A DNA stretch of 64,000 bases from assembly GCF_009905375.1 (NCBI RefSeq), contig NC_133653.1, forward strand, positions 84,918,079-84,982,078, in the 5' to 3' direction. Shown one piece after another: positions 1 through 10,563 of this stretch; position 1 is the first letter of the stretch; each line of letters starts with the position of its first letter. Position numbers and translations under genes: made by a program. The stretch is from Apium graveolens (lineage: Eukaryota > Streptophyta > Magnoliopsida > Apiales > Apiaceae). The notes under the pieces were generated by a model. It had not been told where the DNA came from. It did no database searches and saw only the letters and a list, made by a program, of their open reading frames with translations.

Positions 1-142
1 AATTTCTTCATTAGAAAACAGTCCTGCAACCGGATCAGATCGTTGTTTTTTCATCTTGTATGCATTAGTTGTTAGACTTATATGGAACTGATTTGAGACA
101 ATTGCGCATATAATTAAATAGGATGGTGAGTGTTTATTATAT

Positions 143-875
143 ACTAGCTTAAATCACGAGTTCCCATTAATATTTAAAAAATTTATTTATCATGTTATAT
201 TTTATTTTTTAAAGTATTTTTGTAAATTTATAATAATTATAAATTTATAATAAAATAATGGGATAATTTTAGTAGAATAAGTAGATTATATCTAGTGTTT
301 TAATAGTTTAGCAGTTTAGCGGATAAATAATACTATGTATTTATTTTTTAATAGTAGGATATGTCGGGGTCTAGTTTAGTAGGACTCTACCTAGTAGTTT
401 AACAATGTAATAGTTTAGCGGATAATGGATATATAACTCTATTTATTTATTTATTTATTTTATTAACCAAAATTAGTGGATAACCTTTGAACCAAATTAT
501 ACCCATTCTGGTTATTATAGTATAGTACTAGCTTAAATTCCGTGCCATGCACGGGTTTCCATTATTATTTAAAAAATTTATTTATCCCTTTATATTATAA
601 TTTTAAAATATTGATATATATATAATAATTATAAATTTAATAGAATAAGTAGACTATGTCCGGTATTTCAAGAATTTAGTTATGTAGCGCATATATACCA
701 CTATTTTTTTTAATAATATGATAAGTTGTTGTAGTAGAAGTACTCTAAGTATAGTAGTTTAACAATTTAGTAGTTTAGCGGATATATAATACTTTTTTTT
801 TACTTTATAATAACTAAAATTAGGAAATAACCGTTGAATCAAATTATACTACATTCCGGTTATTATAGTATAATA
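143..875. repeat. Dimer of a ~384-bp AT-rich dispersed repeat
   Basis: Two diverged head-to-tail copies begin with ACTAGCTTAAAT at 143 and 527 and end with a GGTTATTATAGTATA-like string near 520 and 873. Both keep the motifs TAGTTTAGCGGATA and AACAAT..AGTAGTTTAG in the same order. The second copy carries the near-palindrome CCGTGCCATGCACGGG, which is eroded in the first. This looks like a tandem dimer of a non-coding transposon-derived repeat. Its class is not clear from the sequence. Confidence 0.6.
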
Positions 876-1403
876 TAGAATATAATATAGGATACATAGT
901 ATAGATAGATATCGACCAGTGATAAAAGAAAATCAATATTAGTTTGAGATGGAACACACAAGTACTAACATAATATAAGTATCATAGGAATATAGGATTT
1001 CTAGTTATATTTGAAGTCAAGAAGGTAATTACCTAGTTTTATACTGCATTTTTTTAATAACTTTGACTTGTTTTAATCATGTTATCCTTTTAAATTAAAC
1101 TAGTATAATGCAGAAAACTTTCATTAACTTCAATATAATACAGTCGGGACAAACCCCCAACTGTCGATACAACCAGGTAGTAAAACAAATATCATACTAA
1201 AAATAATTAGATGATTTGTTTCCTGATCGTTTAACACATAGAATTTAAAAAATCTTGAAATTAAAAACAAAATCAAAGACATCCCGAGCAATCCAAATTG
1301 TACCAACATCTCTGAAAATAGCAACATCGCAATTGACCATATCACATAAAAACCATTGTTAGCCCACTGTTCAAAAACACCAATCACTGAGATTGGAGAA
1401 ACG

Positions 1404-1501
1404 ACACCACAACTATCTACTTGCCGGACACCGGCTATAGATATGCCGAAAACACCCCAGTTATCTACATGCCGGATACCAGCTATAGACATGCCGAAAG
1501 T
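1404..1501 (-). repeat. Two 48-bp tandem units inside an open frame
   Basis: On the - strand the unit TTCGGCATGTCTATAGC... is followed directly by a diverged second unit, with a period of 48 bp (16 codons). Both units stay in frame within an open frame at 1549-1130, giving FGMSIAGIRHVD and FGISIAGVRQVD. The rest of that frame has a hydrophobic stretch. No family is recognised and the frame has no visible promoter, so I do not call it a gene. The tandem duplication itself is clear. Confidence 0.45.
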
Positions 1502-1722
1502 GTAAACACGTGAAAGATGAACAATCTTTTCGTGCGAGATACGGGTCATTTTTTAGAATTTTTTATGTATCATGCAATTATAATAATTTTAATTATTTTC
1601 TTATTTGTAAATGTTGTACAATGTCTAATGTATATCAAATACAAGTTGATTGTTTATCAACGTGTATTATTTTCATAAAAGACAATACCAAATTACACAA
1701 CGTTTCAAATATAACTCATTAA

Positions 1723-1728
<6 letters not shown>

Positions 1729-1765
<37 letters not shown>
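1729..1765. repeat. (TA)n microsatellite
   Basis: An uninterrupted TATATA run of about 18 units lies in non-coding DNA. It is likely to vary in length between individuals. Confidence 0.9.
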
Positions 1766-1767
<2 letters not shown>

Positions 1768-3654
1768 TTATTTGTGTTGTATAATTTATATTTAATGAAT
1801 GAATATAAATAGGGTAGTCAGTGTACGTTTAAAACGAAATTATTATACTTAATCTATAGAATGCCGTTAGTATGTTTACAAATAAAAAGTTAAAAAAATA
1901 ACATTTATGTTGAATACAGAATTAACCAAAAATTTTGAATCTTATTTAAATAAACTATATATACTGCTCTATATTATTACTAAGTTAAATACTAACTTAT
2001 AATTAACTTACTCAATTTAAAAAGATAAAAAATACATAATTGAAGTCAGGATGACTTGCAATCATAATATATAATAATGTAAACTTTACACTATTGTTAA
2101 TATAAAGTTGATTTTAATGAAAAAGGTTAGTTTTTGAATTTCAACGTGTGTATGCATGAAAAAATGTTAGTTTTTTATTTACACTACGGTTACCAAATTA
2201 ACATTAAGTTATATGTGTGTGTGTCAACATGTAAATTATCGTATGTTAAATTTCTTAGTAAATTACGATGGTTTCAATTATTTATATGCTAAATATTTAT
2301 GTACATTTTTAATCACTACTAACATTTAGTGACATAAATAATTACTTAAATAACATGCATTTATAATTATTCAAAAATAAAAATTATGTAATAAATAAAT
2401 TGCAATAATTTATATACGGTATTTATATTATCACTGACAAACAATCTATATCTAGTTTTTATGCAACCGAGTATCAATCATGGTTGTAACATAAAAATAA
2501 ATGATATATTATAAAGACCTATGATTGATATTCATGATTTTTTTTCAAGAATTTGAATGAAAAATTATAATTATATCGTTATTTAAACCGCTTTTAAGTT
2601 CATTATACATTACTACTATAATATTTTTTCAAATAATAATTTGATAACATTGTATACTATTCTCCTAAAATTAAATATTTTTCAATTTGATAAAGTTTAA
2701 TATATATATCAGTTGAACTGGTTAATTCATTCAGATTATTGAACAATATATTTTTTTTTCTTTAAATAGTATAAAATACATTGAATCAAATGATATAATA
2801 TAGTATGGATATAACTTTTATTTGAATAATTCAAAATATAAAATAATTCAAAATATTTGTAAATATTATCTTGATCAATGAATATTATTTATCTAGAAGA
2901 ATTCTTTTTAAGAAGCTAATTTTTTTAAAGTGAAAAATAAAAAATAAATTGAATAATATATCATCGTAGTTTTAAAAAATCCCGTGAGATCCCAAATCAA
3001 ATTTCGAATATTTTTGAAATCGGGATAAGTCCCAAAAATTATAATGCGTTATCAGTGAAGTTAGTAATTTTAATATAAATAATCAATTGACTTGATCTTA
3101 TAAACACCTCAAACACATTAATTTATATTAACATAAGATATTAAAAAAATTCGCATTATTGGTAAGATATTCTCGCCGAACTTGTAATTTAAATTTACTA
3201 AACGTAGAATGCGGCGATGTTTTTCGGCCGGGTCATGTAGTCAAATTTCGAGTATTTTTTGAAGAACGGGTCAAGTTCTAATTTCAAATTGGAATAAAAT
3301 AAAGTGCTTTGACTTATTATAATTCGAGCTCATCTAAATATGTAACACCATTATAGATTATTTATATATAAGCGATTCTATTTTCAATATTTTCTTTAAA
3401 AAATATATATGTAAATTTTAATTACTTTATGTTGAAAATATATGAGATACATTTTTAAACTGAAAAAAGATTAATGAATATGATAATAATTCATTTATGT
3501 ACTATGTCTAATTTTGTATTAATTCTTTAAAACTAACAGTACAAATATTAAAGTAACTATCTTTTTTTTGCGGAATTCAAGTAACTATCTTTAAAGTTAA
3601 ATAAAATATTCATTTAGCAACACTTACATATTATGTTTATGATAAAAAGTACAT

Positions 3655-3735
3655 GTGATATTATGGTTTAGTGGTATAAGGTTGTATAGGTGAATAAAAT
3701 ATCTCGAGTTTGATTCCCATAAAACACATCTTTTA
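3655..3735 (+). repeat. SINE-like fragment with Pol III A and B boxes
   Basis: TGGTTTAGTGGTATAAGG (from 3664) resembles a tRNA A box. About 35 bases downstream TCGAGTTTGATTCCC resembles a B box (GGTTCGANTCC). This order and spacing is typical of tRNA-derived plant SINEs. No cloverleaf can be folded, so it is not a tRNA gene. A-rich sequence follows, but no clean tail or target duplication was found. A chance match in AT-rich DNA remains possible. Confidence 0.35.
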
Positions 3736-5010
3736 TATAAAAATTAAAAATAGGGGTAGTTTAATCTTTTAAATGAGACTTTTTAATCTCACTAATTATC
3801 CCATTGTTCTCCTATTATATATAGAAGAGAAATAAACTTTACACTATATATTTGGGTCTGGATAATTCAATTTCCAATCTGATTTAAGTGCATATTAAAT
3901 TATGCACATAAGTTCTTTAAATTCGGAAAAAACCATAAGCCAACTTTTCCTGCTAGTCATCATGCTAGTCATTGAACATTAGCAGGACATCACCAAATAC
4001 CAAAGACAAACATCATGCTATCTACTTATGTACAAACATTACAAATGTGTTAGCACAACTTCCCTTATCGCACTACACCATATACGGCCTGTTGTAACGA
4101 TTTTTTCAGTGTAACCAACTAAAGTGTGACCGTAGGTGCCTTAAAATTATTTTTTCCTATCTATGCTTACACTTTTTTATTGTAATCATTGGTGTCATTT
4201 AATGTAACTATAGACAAAATGATTCATCTACGGTTACACCATAACTAATGTTACCATTGGTCTTAAAAAATACATAACCAATAACCGAAATTTTAGGTGG
4301 GTCACTCAAGACATGAGGGGGGAAATGAAAACCTAAAACTAAAACCCCCGAAACAAAATAAAAACTTCGCCTCTCTTCGTTTCTTCTCAACTTTCTACCT
4401 CTCTTCATATCTTCTCAAATCACAATAGAGGAGCTCACAAACTCACTATTTATTTCCCTCGCTTTAAATTTATCGGGTCTTTAACGCTGAATCAAGATTC
4501 TACTCTAAATTAATCAAGTCTTCAACCACATTGCAATCAAATCGGTTCTTCAATGGCCAAGATTTAATCGATGTGGCTTTCTAAAGCTTTCGTCAATACC
4601 TCTATCTTAGAACAGTAGCCCTAACAAAAGGTTGTTTTCAAGAACAATTTGCCGCCGAATTCATTACTCTTTTCACTCATCGTCTTCTCACTTGACTTAT
4701 ATGCTGCCTTACTCTTTTACCCTCTCTTTATTTATTCCCTTTTGTTTTTTATTGTTAATTTTTTACCGCACCAAGAACAAATATTGTGTAAATCTTGTTG
4801 CTTTTTATGTACTAGCTGTTAATTTCTGTTTAATTTATGCCTTTATGCTCAAAGTTTTAATATTTATATAAAAAGATTTGGTGGGTTGTTGTAAATTAAG
4901 GGTTTTGCTTGTTTAGCTTATATAATCTTGATTTTTTTATTTTGTTATTAGTATAGGGGTTTAAAGATTTTTGGTGAATGTGTTGAAGTGGGTTTTAAGT
5001 GAAGTTGTTA

Positions 5011-5494
5011 TCTGAATTAGGTTCAAGGCCAATGGTTAGTGGTAAAGGAGGAACATTTAGTGAGGAATTAGAGAAGGAGTTGGGGTTTATGCTTATTGAA
5101 TCGAGGCATATTGTTTTTGATCCTCTGTTATCTAAAATTCCTAACGTCCGCGTTTGAGTAATACTTGTAAGTTTTCTGTTGTTACAAGTATGTTTCTTTA
5201 TGTGTATATGTACAATCTTGCACTTGTGATTTCGATCTTGAGAATCTATATCTAAATTAGGGTCAAGGCCAATGGTTAGTGGTAAAGAAGGAACAATTGG
5301 TAAGGAATTAGAGAAGGAGTTGGGGTTTATGCTTAATGAATCGAGGCATATTTGTTTTGAACCTCTGTTATATAAAATTCTTAACGTTCGAGTTTGAGTA
5401 ACACTTGTAAGTTTTCTGTTTTTACAAGTACGTTTCTTCATGTGTATATGTACAATCTTGCACTTGTAATTTCGATCTTGAGAATCTATATCTA
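5011..5494 (+). repeat. 240-bp tandem duplication carrying a conserved short frame
   Basis: Copy 1 is 5011-5250 and copy 2 is 5251-5494, with an exact 240-base offset and only scattered substitutions. In both copies a + strand frame starting GSRPMVSGK runs for about 40 codons (..EELEKELGFML.. in copy 1, ..KELEKELGFML.. in copy 2). It ends in NVRV and a TGA at the same place. The frame looks like a captured exon piece that was duplicated inside the CACTA element. I do not recognise the protein. The upstream part of the CACTA interior (4430-5010) is T-rich and intron-like. Confidence 0.6.
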
Positions 5495-5719
5495 AGACAT
5501 TGTAATTCTCTCTTTCAAAATAATTAACTACCCAAAGTAGTGCCTTCTATTTCAATTGATAAGAGTATCCCATTTTGGATATTTTGTAAACTTTATAAAT
5601 CTCATGTAGCTTTCGTCTCTTGCAGCTCACAAACTGTTAATAAATCAATTTGAATAAGTTTAATTTGGACTTTGCTCACTATTATACCTTCTTGACCTAA
5701 TATAAGCTAACAACAAATA

Positions 5720-6067
5720 TATGTTTCTAGTTTTGGAACTCGAAATAATAGCTCACTATTATCCATTAATTTTTTTCTTATTTCCACGAATTGTCTTAAG
5801 TCTCCATCGTAGAAAGAGAAAACATGCACTTTCACCTCAGCAATGGAGAAGGTTGTTTACACCAGATGGGAAACTTCGTGATGGCAGAGTCCGATTTTTG
5901 AAGAAAATACGGAGTGGGGTAATTTCCTCTTCGTACCAACCTCATGAATCATAATATTAAAAGTTTTTATCTATATTTTGCTTTATGTTAGAATTTCTTA
6001 AATGAATTTCATTTCAGGGTATTCATCCGAATTTAAGGGTAGAAGTTTGGCCATTTCATCTAGGAGT
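5720..6067 (+). pseudogene. Captured RabGAP/TBC-domain gene fragment (two exons and intron)
   Basis: An open frame from 5721 contains LSPQQWRRLFTPDGKLRDG and RFLKKIRSG. This is the N-terminal part of the TBC domain of plant Gyp7-like Rab GTPase-activating proteins, which stimulate GTP hydrolysis by Rab proteins in vesicle traffic. The exon ends at 5918 before GTAATT. A 99-bp intron follows with TTTCAG at 6012-6017. The next exon (6018-6067) continues in frame as GIHPNLRVEVWPFHLGV and ends before GTAAGC. Exon order, phase and splice sites are those expected of the donor gene, so genomic DNA was captured rather than a cDNA. The catalytic arginine and glutamine finger regions downstream are absent, so no active GAP could be made. 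Confidence 0.8.
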
Positions 6068-7671
6068 GTAAGCATCTTTAACTTGAGCACACTTTGCAAA
6101 GATGATTAGCCGACCTTGAATTATAATATACAAGTATGCATTTAGTTCTACCCGTAATTGTTGTTCTTATAAATGGAATAGAGAAGATTCTCCTACCTGA
6201 GACTGCTGATTCACCTTCTAATTCCTTAAAAAAGATGTTTGTGAATGTTTCTCTTTGAGTTTTGGGCTCAGGCTTGACCTTTAAGTTATCCATCATCCAG
6301 AACACTCGTCGGATTCTAGGAAGACTGTAAGATTTTACCGAACATAGTCTGTCCCATAAATGTATTCAAATTCTTCATCACTCTCTTTGGTCAGCTTCCA
6401 GACATTATTATATACTGATCATTAGTATATATCGTGGTCCATTGCTAATTTCAGGTTCTATAATTATTAGAATATAACTATATATATTCTTAACTAAACA
6501 TTTAATGATATGTATACTCTGTACGTCCATCTACAATGCTTTTACTGTCTACAATATCTAGACATCATTCCGAGGTAACTCATTTTCTTCTTCTTTTTTT
6601 ATAGTTGCTCTTGTATAGTTAGAAGGCTGAAACCGTGATGTTTATTTAAATTCCTAATATTGGAACCAGTTCAATGCTATAGGTTTTTGTTTGTCTTTAT
6701 TGGTTGAATCCATAAATAATATTTTAGGGAAAATACCTAAGCTCTTTAAACCAATAAAGATTAGGAGGCACCTGAGAAGAAGTTGATGAATTATCACCAT
6801 TGTTATTATTCTCTGCTTGCATGCAGTAGTGGTAGCTTATATCTATTTTAAATCGTCTGTTTAAAATCTTTTAATCTTGCTAAAATCTTGTTATTGTTTG
6901 TCTATTTTCTCATAATGGTATATCAAAAGTACATCATGGATCATCAAACCTGTCCACTTCTAGCTTATTAAATGAGCAGCAATAATAGTTTTCAGGTCTG
7001 TCTGTTCATGTATTACGTTCAAATTGCAACAAAAATAAAAACTGCTTTGATTATGTTAATATCAGTATACTACGTCCAGAATTTCGAATGTGGTAGCTAA
7101 TGATGTTTACACTATTCTTGGTTTTGTGACTGTAAAACCCTGAGAGTGAGTTATCTTTTTTAAATTTTATTAAGGGACTATCAGGAGGACCCTAGATAAA
7201 AGAAAAATGTAAAGAAACTATGAGCCTGTCAAGACCAGCTGGCAAGACATGGGAGGACCCTAGATGTATCTCCAGAGTGAGGGCTTAGTCATACTATTAA
7301 AAAATAAAATTAGAGAGGAAAAAAGAGAAACAACTTTCAGCAAATTGGATTGGACCAAATTTAATTAGTGAAAAAACTAGACTTTGACCGAGTTTTTATT
7401 AGCAGCCGAGCAAATTACTGATTCCTGAAAATCAGTAAATAATAATCAAATTGTCTCGTGTTTTAATCAATTACTGGTTTGTACATTTGAGATGAGTTTC
7501 TCTGTTATCTTACAAAAGGGTGTTTAATGTACAAAATTCTTGTAGCCATTTCAACAAAAATCAGCTTACAGGATCACTATTTTTGTTACTTTGTTAATTA
7601 TTACAATTGAGGATCACTGTTTTTGTTACATTGTTAATTATTACACTAATGCTTCTTGTGTAACAATGCAG
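6068..7671. other. CACTA interior without recognisable genes
   Basis: This stretch is intron-like and AT-rich. It may include the rest of the captured RabGAP intron region and the upstream intron of the LRR fragment. A direct duplication of about 40 bp (GGATCACT.TTTTTGTTAC.TTGTTAATTATTAC) lies at 7571-7650. A 14-bp string GGAGGACCCTAGAT occurs twice, near 7191 and 7252. A - strand frame at 6078-6305 shows no domain. Confidence 0.5.
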
Positions 7672-7928
7672 GCTGTTTGATGGAAACTGGTTAGGTGGCA
7701 GCATTCCTGATTCAATTGCAGAAATTCAGACACTGGAAGTTCTGTGAGTTATCTTCGCCACACAAAATCACCTAATTTTGTTAAAGATACACTTCCACTT
7801 TTCTCTAGATATAATCCTTAATTCCTGATCATGACACATAATTTCATGTGAAACAGTCAGCTTGATAGGAATGGGTTTGAAGGAAAGGTCCTAGAAAACC
7901 TCCACAATCTTGTGAATATGGTTGAACT
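7672..7928 (+). pseudogene. Captured LRR receptor-kinase exons (LRR-VIII-like)
   Basis: Two consecutive 72-nt exons, the standard size of plant LRR exons, are seen. Exon 1 (7672-7743, after AACAATGCAG and before GTGAGT) encodes LFDGNWLGGSIPDSIAEIQ followed by TLEVL. Exon 2 (7857-7928, after AAACAG) encodes LQLDRNGFEGK..ENLHNLVNMVEL. The pattern LFDGN..GSIP....TLEVLxLDRN matches extracellular repeats of group VIII-1 LRR receptor-like kinases. The donor after exon 2 reads ATGAGT where GTGAGT is expected, and in unspliced sequence the frame stops at once. No kinase domain is present. This is a second, unrelated gene captured by the same CACTA element. Confidence 0.75.
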
Positions 7929-8053
7929 ATGAGTAATTTTTTCACGACATTTAGAGGTAAATTTTCTTCGTAGTTCATGTTCGAATCAAATTTGTTATCT
8001 CACTCTCTGACATGTTAATTTTGACTTAGGCCAACATGAAAAGTGGAAGACGT

Positions 8054-8226
8054 GAAAAAATCTCACATTGCATCAGATGTAAGATGCTACATCATTCGAA
8101 TAAAACTCTCTGTGATGTGAAATATCCTTTTAATATAATTAAATAGGATCTTTCACATCACCAGTGTCTATAAGTTTTATCCGAATGAAGTAGCATTTTA
8201 CATCTGATATATTATTAGATTTTTTC
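8054..8226. repeat. Foldback hairpin (MITE-like) inside the CACTA element
   Basis: The left arm begins GAAAAAATCT (8054) and includes ATCAGATGTAAGATGCTAC and ATTCGAATAAAACT. The right arm, read as reverse complement from 8226, gives GAAAAAATCT, ATCAGATGTAAAATGCTAC and ATTCGGATAAAACT. The arms are about 75 bp each with a short AT-rich centre near 8140. No target duplication is visible at the ends. It could be a nested MITE or an inverted duplication formed during capture. A transcript would fold into long double-stranded RNA. Confidence 0.7.
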
Positions 8227-8699
8227 CCCTAATGCTCTTGGAAAATCAACCAAGGTATTTCGACAAAAGGAGGTGCTGCTCTGACAAACGTCATGGGCTC
8301 CAGAAAACTCTGTAAACTGATGGTGTTAACGCTGCCAATGAGTTGGTTCACGGCGCCAAGGAACACTACCCATCTTACCTGATTCGATGAGTCTGAGTAG
8401 AAGTTGTCATGGTTACCCTTTAAATTTTATGAACTAGTACATTGTTAAGTTGGAAATGGTACTTAAATTTGGCCAGAGTACTTAGCTATATATTATCGAT
8501 ATTAGATGGTATCAAGTTATTTTGCTTGCCTTGGATTGTTGGTAGTAGTTTATTTGGATTGCCTTGGATATATTGTTGGCAGTAGTTATATTTTGGCTGC
8601 TTATGTGTTGGATTGTCATTGTGGATTTTGGATTGAAATGATTGTTGGTTATGTAATGGGAAGTGGAATTTCAAACACTATATTGTCTTTTTTAAAAAA
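8227..8699. other. CACTA interior, unassigned
   Basis: Sequence at 8270-8400 is less AT-rich and could be another captured scrap, but no frame or domain is convincing. From 8480 on it is T-rich with GGATTG repeats. Nothing else is seen. Confidence 0.4.
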
Positions 8700-9200
8700 A
8701 ATAAAGTGTTAGCATAGCCTTTTAAAGTGTAGCCACTGTGATGTAAATGGTCACAATTTGATGTTAGTAATACTTTAAAAGTGTAGGTAAAGCCAACAAA
8801 AACTATTAGTAAAGCTAAATAATGTATATTAAAAACATTTTACCATATATAAAAAGTGTTACTAATGAAAACAGAGTTTTTCAAAAAAAGGCGTTTTGGT
8901 AACAACAATTTGATGTAACAAAAAGAAATACTGGTGTGACTATAAGTCTATGGTTACAGTACTCAAAATGTTACTAAAAATGTGAAAGTGTAGGCGTTTA
9001 CCATCTATGGGCACAGTTTTGTCAATGTAACCTAAAAACTGAAAAGTGTAACCATAGACCCCCTAAGGTAGCGGCCACATTGGTTACAAACTGTTTTTTC
9101 ACAAAAGTGTAACCATAGCCCTTTTTTAACTTACGGCCACACTTTTTGGCCTTTAAAAACACTTTTTTTACTGTTACAATAGGCCACTTATGGTGTAGTG

Positions 9201-9533
9201 TCGGTAGAGCTGAAACTGCACCTCCTTCCATCAACGTCGGTGCACCGCAAACACTGGCATATGAAAACATCTCTGCAGAAAAGTATCTTCGACTTCTGCA
9301 GTATCCTCTAAAATCTTACCTTCCTTTACCCTTTCCATTACCTGAAAGTTGGGCAGGATATAACTTAAGGCCCAAGGGAAATAGAGGTATTTGTACCAGA
9401 TGACGCCTGTATAGGTGGGTCTTTAAAAGAGCTTCAAGTACATTTTAGGCCTCCTTTATTACATACTCTACGAAAGCAAGGCCTCCGTAATTCCGGAACT
9501 TTATCGGGAGCCTTAAGCTGTCTGCAAAATTAA
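9201..9533 (+). pseudogene. Unidentified possible exon at the CACTA insertion site
   Basis: Just right of the CACTA element the + strand is open with good amino-acid composition (..ENISAEKYLRLLQYPL.., ..FPLPESWAGYNLRPKG) to about 9385. A +1 shift then continues as EVFVPDDACIGG..LKELQVHFRPPLL to a TAA at 9531. If the element and one TCG copy are removed, the first frame also runs open leftward through 4070 for at least 14 codons (..VSTTSLIGRAET..). The transposon may therefore have split a coding exon that later gained a frameshift. I do not recognise the protein. Confidence 0.3.
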
Positions 9534-9690
9534 ATGGGAAGCCAAATATATTAAAATAAAAAATGGTCATTTGAGTTTATCATATAAAATGGTTGTGTTT
9601 ATTACAAGATTCATGGAAATAACTTCAAAGTTCTCTTAAAAAATATTAAATTTAGAATTAATACCTCAAGTACATTAAGGTCACAACACC

Positions 9691-10474
9691 TGATAACTCC
9701 AGTGAGTGGGGCGGCTCCGTTCGACGGCATTCCTGGACCTTCTGGGTGTTAATGAGGTGTGGCTGCTGGTTGGGTATCTGCAAAACAACATCAGAAGGGG
9801 GGTTTGGCTCCCACGGCGCCTCCAGTGTAAGAATAAGAATAGGGTTTTGGAGAAGATGAGGATGTATGTATGCAATAGAAAGGTTGTTATGTGAGTGTAT
9901 GGATGTGAGAGGGTGAGTGTGTAAAAGTGTGAATGTTTTTTGACCCCTAAACCCTTCATCCTTGGGGGTATATATAGCCCAAAGGTAGGGTTTAGGGGTT
10001 GTTACCTCTAAATCAGGGCCGTTGGATCTTGGGGGCAGAGGACGCCTGGCTTGGGTGGATTGCTTACACGTGTCGAGGGGAGGACCACCTCCAGGGTGTC
10101 ATAACGACCTTCTAACACGCACCGTACTTGTCTGATATATCGGTTGTTGATAGATGTCATCATCACGTGCCCACGTACCCTTCCATGGCAGGTTGTGGAA
10201 TGTGCATGTGCTTTCAGGGACCCCCCTCATGGTGATCTTGGCCCTGTTCCGGATCCAGGTAGGCAGATAATCCAGGTCATGGGCTGGATCCTGGTAGGCA
10301 GGTGATCCAGGTCCCGGGTTGGAACGGGGTTGGGAGATGACCCGGGTCATGGGTTGGCCCGGGCCTAGTCTCTCCACTTGATTGTTCTGGAAGAAGGGGG
10401 TCTTGGTCCATCGGTTGAGCCTGATACCCTTTAGATCCCAGTTGGATCCGAGCCAGGTCGCTTATACCCTATCA
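9691..10474 (-). repeat. 3' LTR of the Tat-lineage element
   Basis: A 784-bp LTR that mirrors 21892-22676. It contains GGGTATATATAGCCC (9966-9980), a TATA-like core readable on either strand. Its inner edge on the + strand is followed by TTTGCCCCCCACTCCCTTATGC; on the element strand this is the purine-rich tract AAGGGAGTGGGGGGCAAA, a fitting polypurine tract for plus-strand priming. Confidence 0.9.
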
Positions 10475-10492
10475 TTTGCCCCCCACTCCCTT
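10475..10492 (-). other. Polypurine tract of the Tat-lineage element
   Basis: Read on the - strand this is AAGGGAGTGGGGGGCAAA, directly upstream of the 3' LTR start. Its position and composition fit the RNase H-resistant primer for plus-strand DNA synthesis. Confidence 0.75.
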
Positions 10493-10563
10493 ATGCAGAT
10501 TTTATGGATGGGGGAGTAGAGTATTGTGACAGCTTTTACTTTAGGAGAAAAATTTCTGCTCCC

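Larger units (their letters stand above)
876..3650. other. AT-rich intergenic stretch, no supported gene
   Basis: This stretch is very AT-rich with many short stops in all frames. The only sizeable open frame (1130-1549, - strand, 139 codons) is discussed under the 48-bp repeat. No domain, RNA gene or splice pattern was recognised. It contains a (TA)n microsatellite at 1729-1765. Confidence 0.6.
4071..9200. mobile_element. Non-autonomous CACTA (En/Spm) DNA transposon with captured gene exons
   Basis: The element starts CACTACACCATATACGGCCT (4071) and ends with TGGTGTAGTG (9200). The reverse complement of the end reads CACTACACCATAAGTGGCCT, so the terminal inverted repeats match over about 30 bases with a few mismatches. 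It is flanked by a perfect 3-bp duplication TCG (4068-4070 and 9201-9203), the CACTA hallmark. Both ends hold many short subterminal motifs of the GTGTAACCATAG type in both orientations, densest at 4071-4270 and 8700-9190; in this superfamily such motifs bind the TNPA-like protein. No transposase frame exists in the 5130 bp. The interior carries fragments of a RabGAP gene and an LRR receptor gene, a 240-bp tandem duplication and a hairpin. It must have moved with transposase supplied in trans. Confidence 0.93.

Noticed and set aside
3664..3720. Possible tRNA gene
   Set aside because: A- and B-box-like motifs are present but no acceptor stem or anticodon arm can be formed.
4995..5441. 148-codon - strand frame
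   Set aside because: It is antisense to the 240-bp tandem duplication, and its internal repeat is explained by that.
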